From NCBI GenBank assembly GCA_016936155.1, contig JAFGPO010000102.1, forward strand, positions 1 through 50,594: a stretch of 50,594 nucleotides of DNA, in the 5' to 3' direction. Shown piece by piece: positions 25,314 to 33,590 of the stretch (its first letter is position 1; each line of letters opens with the position of its first letter). The translations under genes were made by a program, and so were the position numbers. The notes below the pieces were generated by a model. The model was not told the DNA's origin. It did no database searches and saw nothing but the letters and a program-made list of their open reading frames with translations. Origin of the DNA: Caldifarciminota bacterium. GTDB lineage: Bacteria; Hydrothermota; Tepidihabitantia; SM23-42.

Positions 25314-26543
25314 TCAGCCCGTGCCCTCGAGCGCATAGATGAGGTTCGGATTCGTGTAGTCGATCGCGAACTCGCAGATATTGCCGCAGCTGACCGGCGT
25401 CGGCAGTTCAGTCCAGCTGGTCCCGTTGTTCGTGGTCTTGAATACCCCGATCTCTTCCAGGGATGTATAGACAGTGTTCTTTGCCGAGGGTGCGACCGCG
25501 AAGTTGAGGATCGCGGCCATGCTCAAATTGCCGGTGGAATTGACCCATGAACTGCCGCCGTTCGTGGTCTTGAAGAATCCGGCATTGTCACCGTTGTATG
25601 CTTTGGTGCCGCTGAGTGGGCTCATTGCCACGCCGTACATGTAGTAACCCGACATGCCGGTAGTCGCCGAGAACCACGTTACGCCGGCATTGGTTGTTTT
25701 GTAGATGTCACTATACCCGCCTGCGTATGCGACATCCGGGGCTGCCGGGCTCGTGGACATTGAATAGTTGTAGTAATGGGTTGACGCCTGGGCCCAGTTC
25801 GTACCGCCGTCGGTGGAGCGGTAGATGCCGGCCGTATAGGAGCCTGCATACACGATATTCGAGTTCGTGGGGTGCACTGCCACTGAGTAGAAGTAGTATC
25901 CGGACGTCGGTAAACCGTTTGTGAGCTGGGTGAAACTCGTGCCGCCATCGGTCGTCTTGTAGATCGTTGGGTAATAGGTTGAATTAATGTAATACCCTCC
26001 GACATACACATTGTTCGGATTGGTGCGATCCACGGCAATGCAGTAGCCGTTCCCCTGGTACGTGCCGAACGTAGTCGTTGTCCAGTTCGCGCCGCTGTTC
26101 GTGCTCTTAAAGAATGCCATGAGCCACACACTGCCGTTCCATGACATGCCGGACGCAAAAACCGTGGACGGGATCGATGGGTGCACAACCATGCCGTAGA
26201 TGTATTTGTTCGACATCGACGTGCTGGTCCAGCTCGTGCCGCCGTTCGTAGATCGGTATATCGAATGCCCGCACCCGGCATAGAGTTTGTTATCATTCGT
26301 GGGATCGATCGCCATGCAGTATGCCTGAGTCGGGATCGAACCGACCGTGGTCCACGAAGCGCCGCCGTCGATCGTCTTGGCGAAACTGGTGGGGGACGAA
26401 TTGGAGGAGACGTAGACGATATTGTCATTTGAGTACGAGACCACGACCGAACGCAGGTTTCCACTATACGGACCGATCGTTTCCCATGCGGCAAATCCCG
26501 AGCAGCAGATAACGCACATCAGGATGATGATTTTTATCCGCAT
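25314..26543 (-). CDS. BNR/VPS10-like repeat secreted protein, N-terminal part
   Basis: A 409-aa ORF ending at an in-frame TGA; the full gene would be 24333-26543 (about 736 codons). ATG 26543 has AAAGGAGG before it and a signal peptide (MRIKIIILMCVICCSGFA). There are about eight repeats of ~50 residues with VFKSTNSGANW or IYRSTDGGTNW boxes, followed by IAVDPTNPNxVYAGG strands, typical of BNR/sortilin-like beta-propellers that carry time-course or photosystem-assembly-like names in databases. No catalytic glycosidase residues are recognised. The product is probably exported but would lack the T9SS domain unless the TGA is read through. Its promoter is divergent from arsR. Confidence 0.8.
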   Translation of the reverse strand: MRIKIIILMCVICCSGFAAWETIGPYSGNLRSVVVSYSNDNIVYVSSNSSPTSFAKTIDGGASWTTVGSIPTQAYCMAIDPTNDNKLYAGCGHSIYRSTNGGTSWTSTSMSNKYIYGMVVHPSIPSTVFASGMSWNGSVWLMAFFKSTNSGANWTTTTFGTYQGNGYCIAVDRTNPNNVYVGGYYINSTYYPTIYKTTDGGTSFTQLTNGLPTSGYYFYSVAVHPTNSNIVYAGSYTAGIYRSTDGGTNWAQASTHYYNYSMSTSPAAPDVAYAGGYSDIYKTTNAGVTWFSATTGMSGYYMYGVAMSPLSGTKAYNGDNAGFFKTTNGGSSWVNSTGNLSMAAILNFAVAPSAKNTVYTSLEEIGVFKTTNNGTSWTELPTPVSCGNICEFAIDYTNPNLIYALEGTG

Positions 26544-26638
26544 GTATAACCTCCTTTATTGGATTGTACGATTATTCCTTCGATACACACCTCCCTTATT
26601 CCATCATTGTTTTGTTTATGTATATACAATTAGACTTT

Positions 26639-26654
26639 CTATACTTAAGTATAG
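26639..26654. promoter_or_regulatory. 16-bp perfect palindrome in the BNR/arsR divergent region
   Basis: CTATACTTAAGTATAG is identical on both strands and covers the -10 of the minus-strand BNR promoter. A regulator binding site is likely; whether it is for ArsR is not shown. Confidence 0.55.
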
Positions 26655-26675
26655 TGACAAATAAAATCATGTCAA
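26648..26675 (-). promoter_or_regulatory. Promoter of the BNR-repeat gene
   Basis: Minus strand: TTGACA (26670-26675), 16-bp spacer, TATACT (26648-26653); leader ~98 nt. Confidence 0.75.
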
Positions 26676-26697
26676 GGGTGAAATGCGTGTATTGATA

Positions 26698-26725
26698 TTG
26701 ACATATGAGTATATGTAAATATAAT
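26698..26725 (+). promoter_or_regulatory. Leaderless, probably autoregulated arsR promoter
   Basis: TTGACA (26698-26703), 16-bp spacer, TATAAT (26720-26725), 6 nt (CATATA), ATG 26732. Two dyads overlap it: ACATAT-GAGT-ATATGT (26701-26716) and ATATG-N10-CATAT (26711-26730). Such AT-rich dyads over the promoter are usual operators of ArsR-family repressors. Confidence 0.75.
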
Positions 26726-26731
26726 CATATA

Positions 26732-27061
26732 ATGAACAAAAAAGCAATACATTTACAGGCGGATATCTTTGGAGCCCTGGCCCACCCCATGCGCTTGAAG
26801 ATACTTGAAAAACTGCGCAGCGGCGCGTGCTGCGTGTGCAGGATCATCCCGTATGTCGGGGGCGAGCAGTCGAACGTGTCGCACCACCTGGCGATCCTGA
26901 AAAGGGCGGGCATTGTGCGACACGAGAAAAAGGGGCTCGAGGTTTGGTACGAGGTCACGGATCAAAAGGTCTTTGAAATCATCGATAGTATCAAAGCCTA
27001 TTGTCTGGATTCATGCGAGAAGAGCGCTGTGTTGCTGCGAGAATTGCAGGATGAAGGATAG
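26732..27061 (+). CDS. ArsR-family transcriptional repressor
   Basis: A 109-aa winged-helix protein of the ArsR/SmtB family: ALAHPMRLKILEKLRSGACC, then the recognition helix region QSNVSHHLAILKRAGIVRHE and the wing EKKGLEVWYEV. A CCVC motif just before the recognition helix resembles the Cys pair used for metalloid sensing in ArsR, and more Cys sit in the C-terminal helix (YCLDSCEKS). It should release DNA when a metalloid or heavy metal binds; the ion is not certain. The start is ATG 26732, not the ATG 27 nt upstream, because that one lies inside the -10/-35 region. First gene of a three-gene operon; its stop overlaps the permease start by 11 nt. Confidence 0.9.
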   Translation: MNKKAIHLQADIFGALAHPMRLKILEKLRSGACCVCRIIPYVGGEQSNVSHHLAILKRAGIVRHEKKGLEVWYEVTDQKVFEIIDSIKAYCLDSCEKSAVLLRELQDEG

Positions 27062-28220
27062 GACACGACTCATTCTTTTCATTGCGGTTTTCCTGCTCCT
27101 GTACCTGGTTCCTTTTCAGGGAGCGAATGTGGAGAAAGCGATACTCGAGGCGTTTCTCATGCTCCAGGAGTACGCGCGCGCGCACGTACTTTTCTGTTTG
27201 ATCCCCGCCTTCTTCATTGCCGGTGCGATCAGCATTTTCATATCAAAGGACGCTGTGATCAAATACTTTGGCGCGAAGGCCAAAAAAGTACTCGCATACG
27301 GGGTCGCCTCAATATCCGGTACGATCCTCGCCGTGTGCTCGTGCACGGTGCTGCCGATGTTCGCAGGCATCTACACGCGCGGTGCAGGCATCGGCCCGGC
27401 GACCGCGTTCTTATACGCTGGGCCGGCGATCAATATCCTCGCTATCATCCTGACCGCGCGTATTCTCGGGTTTGAACTGGGCATTGCCCGGGCAGTAAGT
27501 GCGGTGTTCTTTTCGATCATTATCGGCCTTTTGATGTCCTTGTTCTTTCCGGACAAGGGAACAGGCAGGGGTGACATTTCACCGGGGCAGGATAATTCAG
27601 GTGCATCGCGGGCTTTATGGCAATACATCCTTTATTTTCTCGCGCTTCTGCTCATTCTGATATTTGCCGCCTGGGCTCGTCCCAGCAAACCGATCGGTTT
27701 CTACAATTTCGTCTATATGATCCACTGGTATCTTGCCGGCATCGCAGTCGCCGCATTGATCATTATGCTCTTCGCATGGTTCAAAAGAGAGGAGATAAGA
27801 GAATGGATCATCTCCACCTGGTTTTTTGCCAAACAGATCCTGCCGCTTTTATTCCTCGGCGTGTTCTTTGCCGGATTTCTGCTTGGCCGATCAGAAATGA
27901 ATGCCGGGATTATTCCAACGCGCTACGTGGAGATGGTGGTCGGCGGGAATTCTCTGTTCGCAAATCTTTTCGCGTCGATCGCCGGCGCGCTTATGTACTT
28001 CGCGACGCTCACTGAAGTGCCGATCCTGCAGGGGTTGCTCAGCAGCGGTATGGGTAAGGGGCCGGCGCTCGCCCTTCTCCTTGCGGGGCCCGCATTGAGT
28101 TTGCCTAACATGCTCGTGATACGGAGCATTATGGGCACAAGAAAGACGATTGTGTTCGTGGGACTGGTGATCGTGCTGTCGACGATCGTCGGCTGGGTGT
28201 ACGGTTTAATATTCGGATAA
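27051..28220 (+). CDS. ArsP/DUF318-type permease
   Basis: A 389-aa membrane protein of the COG0701/DUF318 permease family, which includes the organoarsenical exporter ArsP. About eight to ten segments in two halves. The first half holds the conserved Cys motif VCSCTVLPMFAGIYTRGAGI and GPATAFLYAGPAINILAIIL. The second half repeats it as MYFATLTEVPILQGLLSSGM and GPALALLLAGPALSLPNML. ATG 27051 overlaps the end of arsR, and coupling is expected. Likely exports an organic arsenical or similar metalloid compound, inferred from operon partners (ArsR regulator, small thioredoxin). The long frame open upstream of 27051 is an artefact of the overlap. Confidence 0.88.
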   Translation: MKDRTRLILFIAVFLLLYLVPFQGANVEKAILEAFLMLQEYARAHVLFCLIPAFFIAGAISIFISKDAVIKYFGAKAKKVLAYGVASISGTILAVCSCTVLPMFAGIYTRGAGIGPATAFLYAGPAINILAIILTARILGFELGIARAVSAVFFSIIIGLLMSLFFPDKGTGRGDISPGQDNSGASRALWQYILYFLALLLILIFAAWARPSKPIGFYNFVYMIHWYLAGIAVAALIIMLFAWFKREEIREWIISTWFFAKQILPLLFLGVFFAGFLLGRSEMNAGIIPTRYVEMVVGGNSLFANLFASIAGALMYFATLTEVPILQGLLSSGMGKGPALALLLAGPALSLPNMLVIRSIMGTRKTIVFVGLVIVLSTIVGWVYGLIFG

Positions 28221-28231
28221 AAGGAGAGATC

Positions 28232-28474
28232 ATGGAAATAAGAATTTTAGGTCCTGGATGCCCGCGCTGTGAGGAAGCGTTCAAGCGGACGATCGATGCT
28301 CTGGTTGCGCTCAATATTCCTGCGGACGTGCAGAAGGTTACCGATCTAAAAATGATCGCCGAGTTCGGTGTTTTCGCAACACCAGGGCTTGTGATCAACG
28401 GCAAGGTCGTGAGTTCGGGCAAAGTTCCATCCAGGGAAGAGATCGAAGCGTGGATACGGGACGCAGCGTCGTGA
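28232..28474 (+). CDS. Small thioredoxin-like protein (CPRC motif)
   Basis: An 80-aa thioredoxin-fold protein: MEIRILGPGCPRCEEAFKRT with active-site Cys-Pro-Arg-Cys, the cis-Pro segment VFATPGLVINGKVV and a charged C-terminal helix. It belongs to the 'redox-active disulfide protein 2'/MTH895-like group of minimal thioredoxins, which are often encoded next to ArsP/DUF318 permeases and ArsR regulators. It may reduce the permease Cys residues or the metalloid, but that is inference. It starts 11 nt after the permease stop with AAAAGGAGAG before ATG, so it is the last gene of the operon. Confidence 0.92.
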   Translation: MEIRILGPGCPRCEEAFKRTIDALVALNIPADVQKVTDLKMIAEFGVFATPGLVINGKVVSSGKVPSREEIEAWIRDAAS

Positions 28475-28556
28475 TTAGTGCGCAATGCCAAAGATTACCA
28501 ATAAGGTAGTAACCAATAACGTGATAACTAATTACGAACGACAAATAACCAATCTC
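28474..28556. repeat. Degenerate heptanucleotide array (ACCAATG type)
   Basis: Words ACCAATA, AACCAAT, AACTAAT and AATAACC recur at about 7-nt intervals between two convergent genes. More eroded than the copy at 24178. Confidence 0.45.
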
Positions 28557-28571
28557 GGCTGAAGATATCCA

Positions 28572-28595
28572 GCTTCCACACCCGAATCCATCTTC
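28572..28595 (-). repeat. Dispersed 24-bp repeat, family E copy 1
   Basis: On the minus strand this 24-mer matches 39648-39671 (plus strand) at 22 positions. Lies in a gap between convergent genes. Confidence 0.6.
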
Positions 28596-28613
28596 AGTCT
28601 CTTCTTCCACCCT

Positions 28614-29690
28614 CTATTGTATTTTTACGATCTTATAGACCTCTGCTCCGTCCACTTCAATGAAATAGATGCCTGGTCCGGCTTGTTGCGGTTGTGTCTC
28701 ACGACCGGAAATGTCGAACAATACGCACTTTCTCCCGACCGGAAATTGTATGGGACCGCGCACGATGGTCGCTCCATACACACCGTGCCCGGGCAATTGA
28801 GATCGGTGTTCGCTCACGCCGGTGACCGGTGATGTGAGCCATGGGGAATAGGAGACATAATTGCTCACCTCATCACCTGAGCCCGGACCGACACCGCCTG
28901 GTCCGCTTGCATGACCCCACCAGTTGTACTGAGCTTCGATGTCAAAATTCGGGTCGCCGTTGCGCAATCCGTAGCCGGCGTTGTTCGTGATATTGCAGTA
29001 ATGAACCTGCCCGTCACCGCCGCCAAAGTACATGCCGTCGCCGTAATTATCCGCGATCGTGCAACTGTCAATGATCGGGAAGCATCCATAAGCAATCGAG
29101 ATACCGGCTCCAGGATCGCCGGTATTCGTCGTGACATTGCACGCATGGACGATCGGCGCCGAGTAATCATACACTAATATCCCGCCGCCCGGATACGTGG
29201 TACACGTGTTATCGTATATGATGCAGTGCGCGATCACCGGGTCTGAATGATTTACGCAGGCGATCGCTCCCCCGCCGGTCGTGCCGTGGGATTCATTCAT
29301 CGTGAAATGACAGAAAGAAATGAATGGTGAAGCATTATTGCAGTATATCGCGCCACCATCATCACCGTACCCGTACTGGAAACTGAATCCATGAATATGG
29401 GTGCTGGTGTCGATGTTCACGTTGATCGTCATAATCCTGTCCATGCCGGCGCCGTCAAGGATAGTCACATCCGAGCCATAATGGCTGACCAGGAGGATAT
29501 TCTGGACATTCGGCCAGAATATGTTTTCATAGTAGGTACCAGGAGCGACCACCACGGTGTCTCCAGTCGAGCAGGAATCCAAACCTTCCTGAATATACGC
29601 GAGCGCAGAATCCGGGTGAACGTACCAGATCGTTGCCTGAACACCACTAACGAGCAATAATAAAAGTGCAACCATACATATTTTTTGCAT
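28614..29690 (-). CDS. Right-handed beta-helix (pectate-lyase-like) T9SS protein
   Basis: A 358-aa secreted protein. Start ATG 29690 has AAAGGAGG upstream and opens a signal peptide (MQKICMVALLLLLVSGVQA). Residues ~20-75 (IWYVHPDSALAYIQEGLDSC, TVVVAPGTYYENI) are the usual N-terminal cap of a parallel beta-helix. Short repeated turns then follow (GGAIYCNNASPFISFCHF, GGGAIACVNHSDPVIAHC, GGGILVYDYSAPIVHACN), Cys-rich and close to the DUF1565/'right-handed parallel beta-helix' type, ending in NWWGHASGPGG. A short T9SS-like tail (LFDISGRE, GPGIYFIEVDG) closes it. Binds or cleaves an extracellular polysaccharide by family analogy; the catalytic residues are not identifiable here. Confidence 0.88.
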   Translation of the reverse strand: MQKICMVALLLLLVSGVQATIWYVHPDSALAYIQEGLDSCSTGDTVVVAPGTYYENIFWPNVQNILLVSHYGSDVTILDGAGMDRIMTINVNIDTSTHIHGFSFQYGYGDDGGAIYCNNASPFISFCHFTMNESHGTTGGGAIACVNHSDPVIAHCIIYDNTCTTYPGGGILVYDYSAPIVHACNVTTNTGDPGAGISIAYGCFPIIDSCTIADNYGDGMYFGGGDGQVHYCNITNNAGYGLRNGDPNFDIEAQYNWWGHASGPGGVGPGSGDEVSNYVSYSPWLTSPVTGVSEHRSQLPGHGVYGATIVRGPIQFPVGRKCVLFDISGRETQPQQAGPGIYFIEVDGAEVYKIVKIQ

Positions 29691-29711
29691 ATATCCTCCT
29701 TTGTACAATTT

Positions 29712-29739
29712 ATTATAAACATACCTGCATACCTGTCAA
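29712..29739 (-). promoter_or_regulatory. Promoter of the beta-helix gene
   Basis: Minus strand: TTGACA (29734-29739), 16-bp spacer, TATAAT (29712-29717). Confidence 0.85.
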
Positions 29740-29900
29740 TGAATAACGACCGTTTCAATCGTTGACAACGCTCATCGCACTATTTTAGTCTATTCTTCCC
29801 GCACTGAAAGTGCCTATACCGACACGAAGTGTCTTCAAACGATATGCGATTTCGTCATTCACTGGTTCTTGTAGTATTTTGGACCTGCGCGCTCTTGTTT

Positions 29901-32900
29901 CTATTGTTTCAGTTTTTTGATAAGGGATTTCGCATGTTTTATCCAGAGCTTGGCGTCCATGTTCTGATAGGCTTTCAATGCCTGGTCCAGGTATTCCAGC
30001 GCCTGTTTGTTGTCACCCTGTGCCGCATAGAATTCCCCGAGCGCGTATAGCCCGTGCGCGTATTGTTCGACCGCGTTACTTTCCACCGCGATCGCGATTG
30101 AGCGTTTGATATTTTTCAGCCCCTCGTCGATGTTGCCGGCAACGAACACCTGCGCTCGTCCCAGATTACGCATAGCGAACATCTCGTTGTTCTTGATTTT
30201 CGATTCGACCGCGTACTTGAGCGCTTTTTCCGCGCATTCGACTGCGCGCGGATCTTCTTTGCGGATATACAGATCGGCAAAATCCGAATACATGTCGGAA
30301 AAGATATGAATGTCCGCGCTGTCACTCAGGGCCTCCCGTGATTTATCCAGGTATTTTTCTGCCTTCTCCAGATCATCAGTATCCAGGTAATAATCGCCGA
30401 ATCTGAAAAAAGCATCGGCAATGAGTGCTGGATCCCCGGTCTTTTTTGCCAGGTCATACCCTTTATTGTAAAGCTCATATGCTTTTTCCTTATTACCATG
30501 ATTCACGTAAAAGCTGCCGATAAGGTGGTACGCGGTGATGGTCGACCGTATCTCATTGATGCTCTCGAACAAATCCAGGGCTTTCATGTATACGTCGAGT
30601 ACTTTATCATGTTTGCCAAGGTATTTGTACATAAGCCCGATGTTCATGAGCCCGATACCCTCGCCTTTCTTGTCACCGAGCTTTTCCCGGATCACTACGT
30701 TCTTCTTAGTATAGTCGATCGCCAGCAAGTGTTCCCCCAGGTACGAGTAGTACGCGCCGATATTGTTATAGCACATCGCCAGGACACGTTTATTGCCGAT
30801 CCGTTCGCTGCACTCGATCGCCTGCTTCACGTATTCTATCGCCGCGGTCATATTGCCGACCGCGCGGTGGATCGCTGCGACGAGCAGAAGAACAAAGGGC
30901 ATGACCTTTACGTCGTTGAGCGCTTCATATATGACCTGGGATTCTTTTACCAGGTCAAGCGCCTCATTATTCTTTCCCTGTCTCCAGAGCGTGTGGGCTT
31001 TTGCGCGGAGCCCTTCAGCATAAAGCCTTCGGTCATTGATATTCTGGGCGATCGTAAGACCCTGGTCCACGAGTTCTACCGCCCGTTTGGTTTCAGCCTT
31101 TGATTCAAGGAGTATGTTCGACAACGTATAGAGCAGAGTAACGAGTCCGGGCGAATCCTTACCTCCCATTGTCCGAACGCCCTGTTCCATGAACGCGATG
31201 CTCTCATCAAGCCGTCCGGTCTGCTCGAGCACGCGTCCGATGCGCTCAATGAGAAGGGCACGGCCGGAAATATCCTCTTCCAGTTCAAGGGCGCGCGTGA
31301 AGTGATCGTGCGCGTTCTGGGTGCGGCCGATAAGCAGTTCGATATCCGCAATCTTCTGGAGGATTTCGGCACGTGTTTCATTGGTCTCAGCGGACGCAAG
31401 GGCCTGGTTATAGAATCCCAGCGCTTCTTCGTTCGCGAACAGACCCGCTGCTTCATCCCCGGCTTTGATCGAGTACTGCAGAGCTTTCTCGACATTGCCG
31501 GAGTGATGGTAGTGGTATGCCAGCGATGCCAGGTAGCCGTCGATCTGTTCGGTGAAGTCGTTCTCGATCGTCTCGGCGATGAGCTTATGGTAGATCATGC
31601 GTTCGCTTTTGAGCAATCCTTTGTACGCCACCTCCTGGAACATCGCGTGGCGGAACGCGTAGAACGGCGTGTTATCCTTTTTGATAGTAACGAGGAATTC
31701 CGATGCGACCAGATCATCGATGTGCTGGTATATCTCACGATCCTTGACCACATGCTCGAGCAGTTCCTGAGGGAAGGACCGGCCGATGATCGACGAGATA
31801 CGCAGCAGGTATTTAGGCTCTTTGCCCAGGCTGTCGATACGCGAGGTGACTGCGGCATCGATCGAACCGGGTATCTGAATGCTATCGCTCGTTATATCCC
31901 GCTGTTTCAACACCCCGGATTCGATGATCCGGCGCACAATCTCTTCGATAAAGAAAGGATTGCCGCCGCTCTTGGCAATGATATATGCCTTCAATTGCTC
32001 GGGGATCTCCTGGCCGATAAGATTGTCAATGAGTTGCGCGCTATCCTCAGCGGACAGGTTCCTCACTTCTATCTCCTGGGTTTGATCCTTATATTCGCGG
32101 CTAATCGTCGCGAGCAGCTTTTTGATCGACAGGATCGTGCCGACCCTGTAGCAGAGGTAAATGCCAATCCGGTTCTGTCTGATGAGCGGCAGGAGGAAAT
32201 TGAGCAGCTCAATGGTCGTTGTTTCGAGCCACTGGATGTCATCGATGATGAGAAGCATCGGTTTGTCCTTGGTGATGTTCTCGAACAATGATGTCACGGC
32301 GAGGAAGGTCTGGAGCTGCAGGGCATGGCTGTCCAGGTGCTCTATTTTTTCCCGGTACCGCGGCTCAAGGGTCAAATTCATCATCCGGTACAAATACGGG
32401 AGTATGTCACCAGCTTCTAGTTTATCAGGAAAGAGCGCGCGGAGTTTTTCCTTGACGATATCTTCGCGCAAATCGGCGATTGAAAGATCACCAGTAATAA
32501 AGTAGTGGCGGAGAGCGTCGGCAAACGTTTTAAGCGGGATCGAACTTTCGTATGAAACCCCCCGGCTGTCAATAAGCGCGATGTCGGGCGCGGATATCGT
32601 AATAAATTTCTTGAATTCAAACAGCAGGCGGGATTTACCGACACCGATCTCACCCTTGATGATGTAGATCGAGGACCGTCCTTTCTTGAGCTGCGCGTAC
32701 CCGTTCTTAAGCTGAGAGAGCTCGCTATCCCGACCGATCAGGTCCGAGTGCACGGCACCGAGCCCGAATTCACTGCCCCATTTCCGGCCGATCACTTCAT
32801 AGGGACGCACCTTTTCCACCTTCCCTTTTAACTGCATCGGCTCGAGCGCCATAAAATCAAATGCATGGCGGGAGCGATTGTATGTTTCCGTGCCCACAAG

Positions 32901-33503
32901 AATGCTGCTCGACGGTGCGACATCCTTGAGGCGCTGGGCAGTATTGACCGTATCACCCATGACCGTGTACTCCATTTGCAGGTCCGAGCCGATCCTTCCG
33001 GCAATGACCTCGCCGGTATTCACGCCCGAGTGAATAGTCAATTTTTTGAGCGCGGGATCGAGGTTCTCGTTGATCTCGCTGAGCGCGCTTTGCATGTCCA
33101 GGCACGCGAGGATCGCCCTTTCCGGGTCGTCCTCGTGCGTGACCGGGGCGCCGAATATCGCCATGATGCAATCGCCGATGAATTTGTCGATGATCCCCTC
33201 GTACCGGTACACCATCGCGCCGAGATTTCGGAAACATTCGTTCATGAGCAGGGTCAATTCTTCAGGATCAAGCCGTTCAGACATGGTTGTGAACCCGGAA
33301 ATATCAGCGAACACGACCGTGACATCCCGGCGTTCTTTCTGGACCGTGTCCTTGGTCAGGCGGATCTTTTTAAGCAGGGATTCAGGGATGTCTTTTTTTA
33401 CGATGTCCATGCGGTCTGCGGCAACGGACTGCATCTTGGTGCCGCATTCACCGCAGAATTTGTTCTTTGGAGGATTTTCCGCACCACACTTCGGGCAGCG
33501 CAT
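29901..33503 (-). CDS. Second zinc ribbon + class III cyclase + AAA ATPase + TPR protein
   Basis: A 1200-aa paralog of the protein at 20459-24082 with the same order: zinc ribbon (Cys3, Cys6, Cys17, Cys20), class III cyclase (metal Asp67 in FADISGFT and Asp111 in KFIGDC), ATPase with Walker A GEIGVGKS and Walker B MLLIIDDIQWLE, then C-terminal TPRs. The N-terminal half is nearly alignable with the other copy throughout (for example MNECFR and the YTVMGDTVN box), while the TPR half has diverged more. This suggests shared catalytic output but different sensing. Both copies keep every catalytic residue I can check, so neither is a pseudo-enzyme by eye. Promoter close to leaderless (-10, 5 nt, ATG); 87 nt after ileS. 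Confidence 0.92.
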   Translation of the reverse strand: MRCPKCGAENPPKNKFCGECGTKMQSVAADRMDIVKKDIPESLLKKIRLTKDTVQKERRDVTVVFADISGFTTMSERLDPEELTLLMNECFRNLGAMVYRYEGIIDKFIGDCIMAIFGAPVTHEDDPERAILACLDMQSALSEINENLDPALKKLTIHSGVNTGEVIAGRIGSDLQMEYTVMGDTVNTAQRLKDVAPSSSILVGTETYNRSRHAFDFMALEPMQLKGKVEKVRPYEVIGRKWGSEFGLGAVHSDLIGRDSELSQLKNGYAQLKKGRSSIYIIKGEIGVGKSRLLFEFKKFITISAPDIALIDSRGVSYESSIPLKTFADALRHYFITGDLSIADLREDIVKEKLRALFPDKLEAGDILPYLYRMMNLTLEPRYREKIEHLDSHALQLQTFLAVTSLFENITKDKPMLLIIDDIQWLETTTIELLNFLLPLIRQNRIGIYLCYRVGTILSIKKLLATISREYKDQTQEIEVRNLSAEDSAQLIDNLIGQEIPEQLKAYIIAKSGGNPFFIEEIVRRIIESGVLKQRDITSDSIQIPGSIDAAVTSRIDSLGKEPKYLLRISSIIGRSFPQELLEHVVKDREIYQHIDDLVASEFLVTIKKDNTPFYAFRHAMFQEVAYKGLLKSERMIYHKLIAETIENDFTEQIDGYLASLAYHYHHSGNVEKALQYSIKAGDEAAGLFANEEALGFYNQALASAETNETRAEILQKIADIELLIGRTQNAHDHFTRALELEEDISGRALLIERIGRVLEQTGRLDESIAFMEQGVRTMGGKDSPGLVTLLYTLSNILLESKAETKRAVELVDQGLTIAQNINDRRLYAEGLRAKAHTLWRQGKNNEALDLVKESQVIYEALNDVKVMPFVLLLVAAIHRAVGNMTAAIEYVKQAIECSERIGNKRVLAMCYNNIGAYYSYLGEHLLAIDYTKKNVVIREKLGDKKGEGIGLMNIGLMYKYLGKHDKVLDVYMKALDLFESINEIRSTITAYHLIGSFYVNHGNKEKAYELYNKGYDLAKKTGDPALIADAFFRFGDYYLDTDDLEKAEKYLDKSREALSDSADIHIFSDMYSDFADLYIRKEDPRAVECAEKALKYAVESKIKNNEMFAMRNLGRAQVFVAGNIDEGLKNIKRSIAIAVESNAVEQYAHGLYALGEFYAAQGDNKQALEYLDQALKAYQNMDAKLWIKHAKSLIKKLKQ

Positions 33504-33508
33504 TTCCT

Positions 33509-33536
33509 ACTATATCCGTTTTTGAACGAAAAGCAA
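33509..33536 (-). promoter_or_regulatory. Leaderless promoter of the second cyclase gene
   Basis: Minus strand: TTGCTT (33531-33536), 16-bp spacer, TATAGT (33509-33514), 5 nt, ATG 33503. Weaker boxes than the other leaderless promoters. Confidence 0.55.
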
Positions 33537-33569
33537 CCTTTTAGGACTTGCTAAAACGCTGCTGTGGGA

Positions 33570-33585
33570 GAGCCCTTCCGGGCTC
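33570..33585. repeat. GAGCCC-TTCC-GGGCTC hairpin
   Basis: Perfect 6-bp stem with a 4-nt loop (33570-33585), just after the ileS stop. No T-run on the minus strand, so it may be a 3' end protector rather than an intrinsic terminator. Confidence 0.5.
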
Positions 33586-33590
33586 GATTT

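Noticed and set aside
24333-26543. Selenocysteine at the in-frame TGA
   Set aside because: The position is in a structural repeat rather than a redox site, and no SECIS-like hairpin was recognised just after it; nonsense mutation or error is simpler.
31302-32291. 329-codon plus-strand ORF inside the second cyclase gene
   Set aside because: Antisense shadow of a conserved gene with no family signal.
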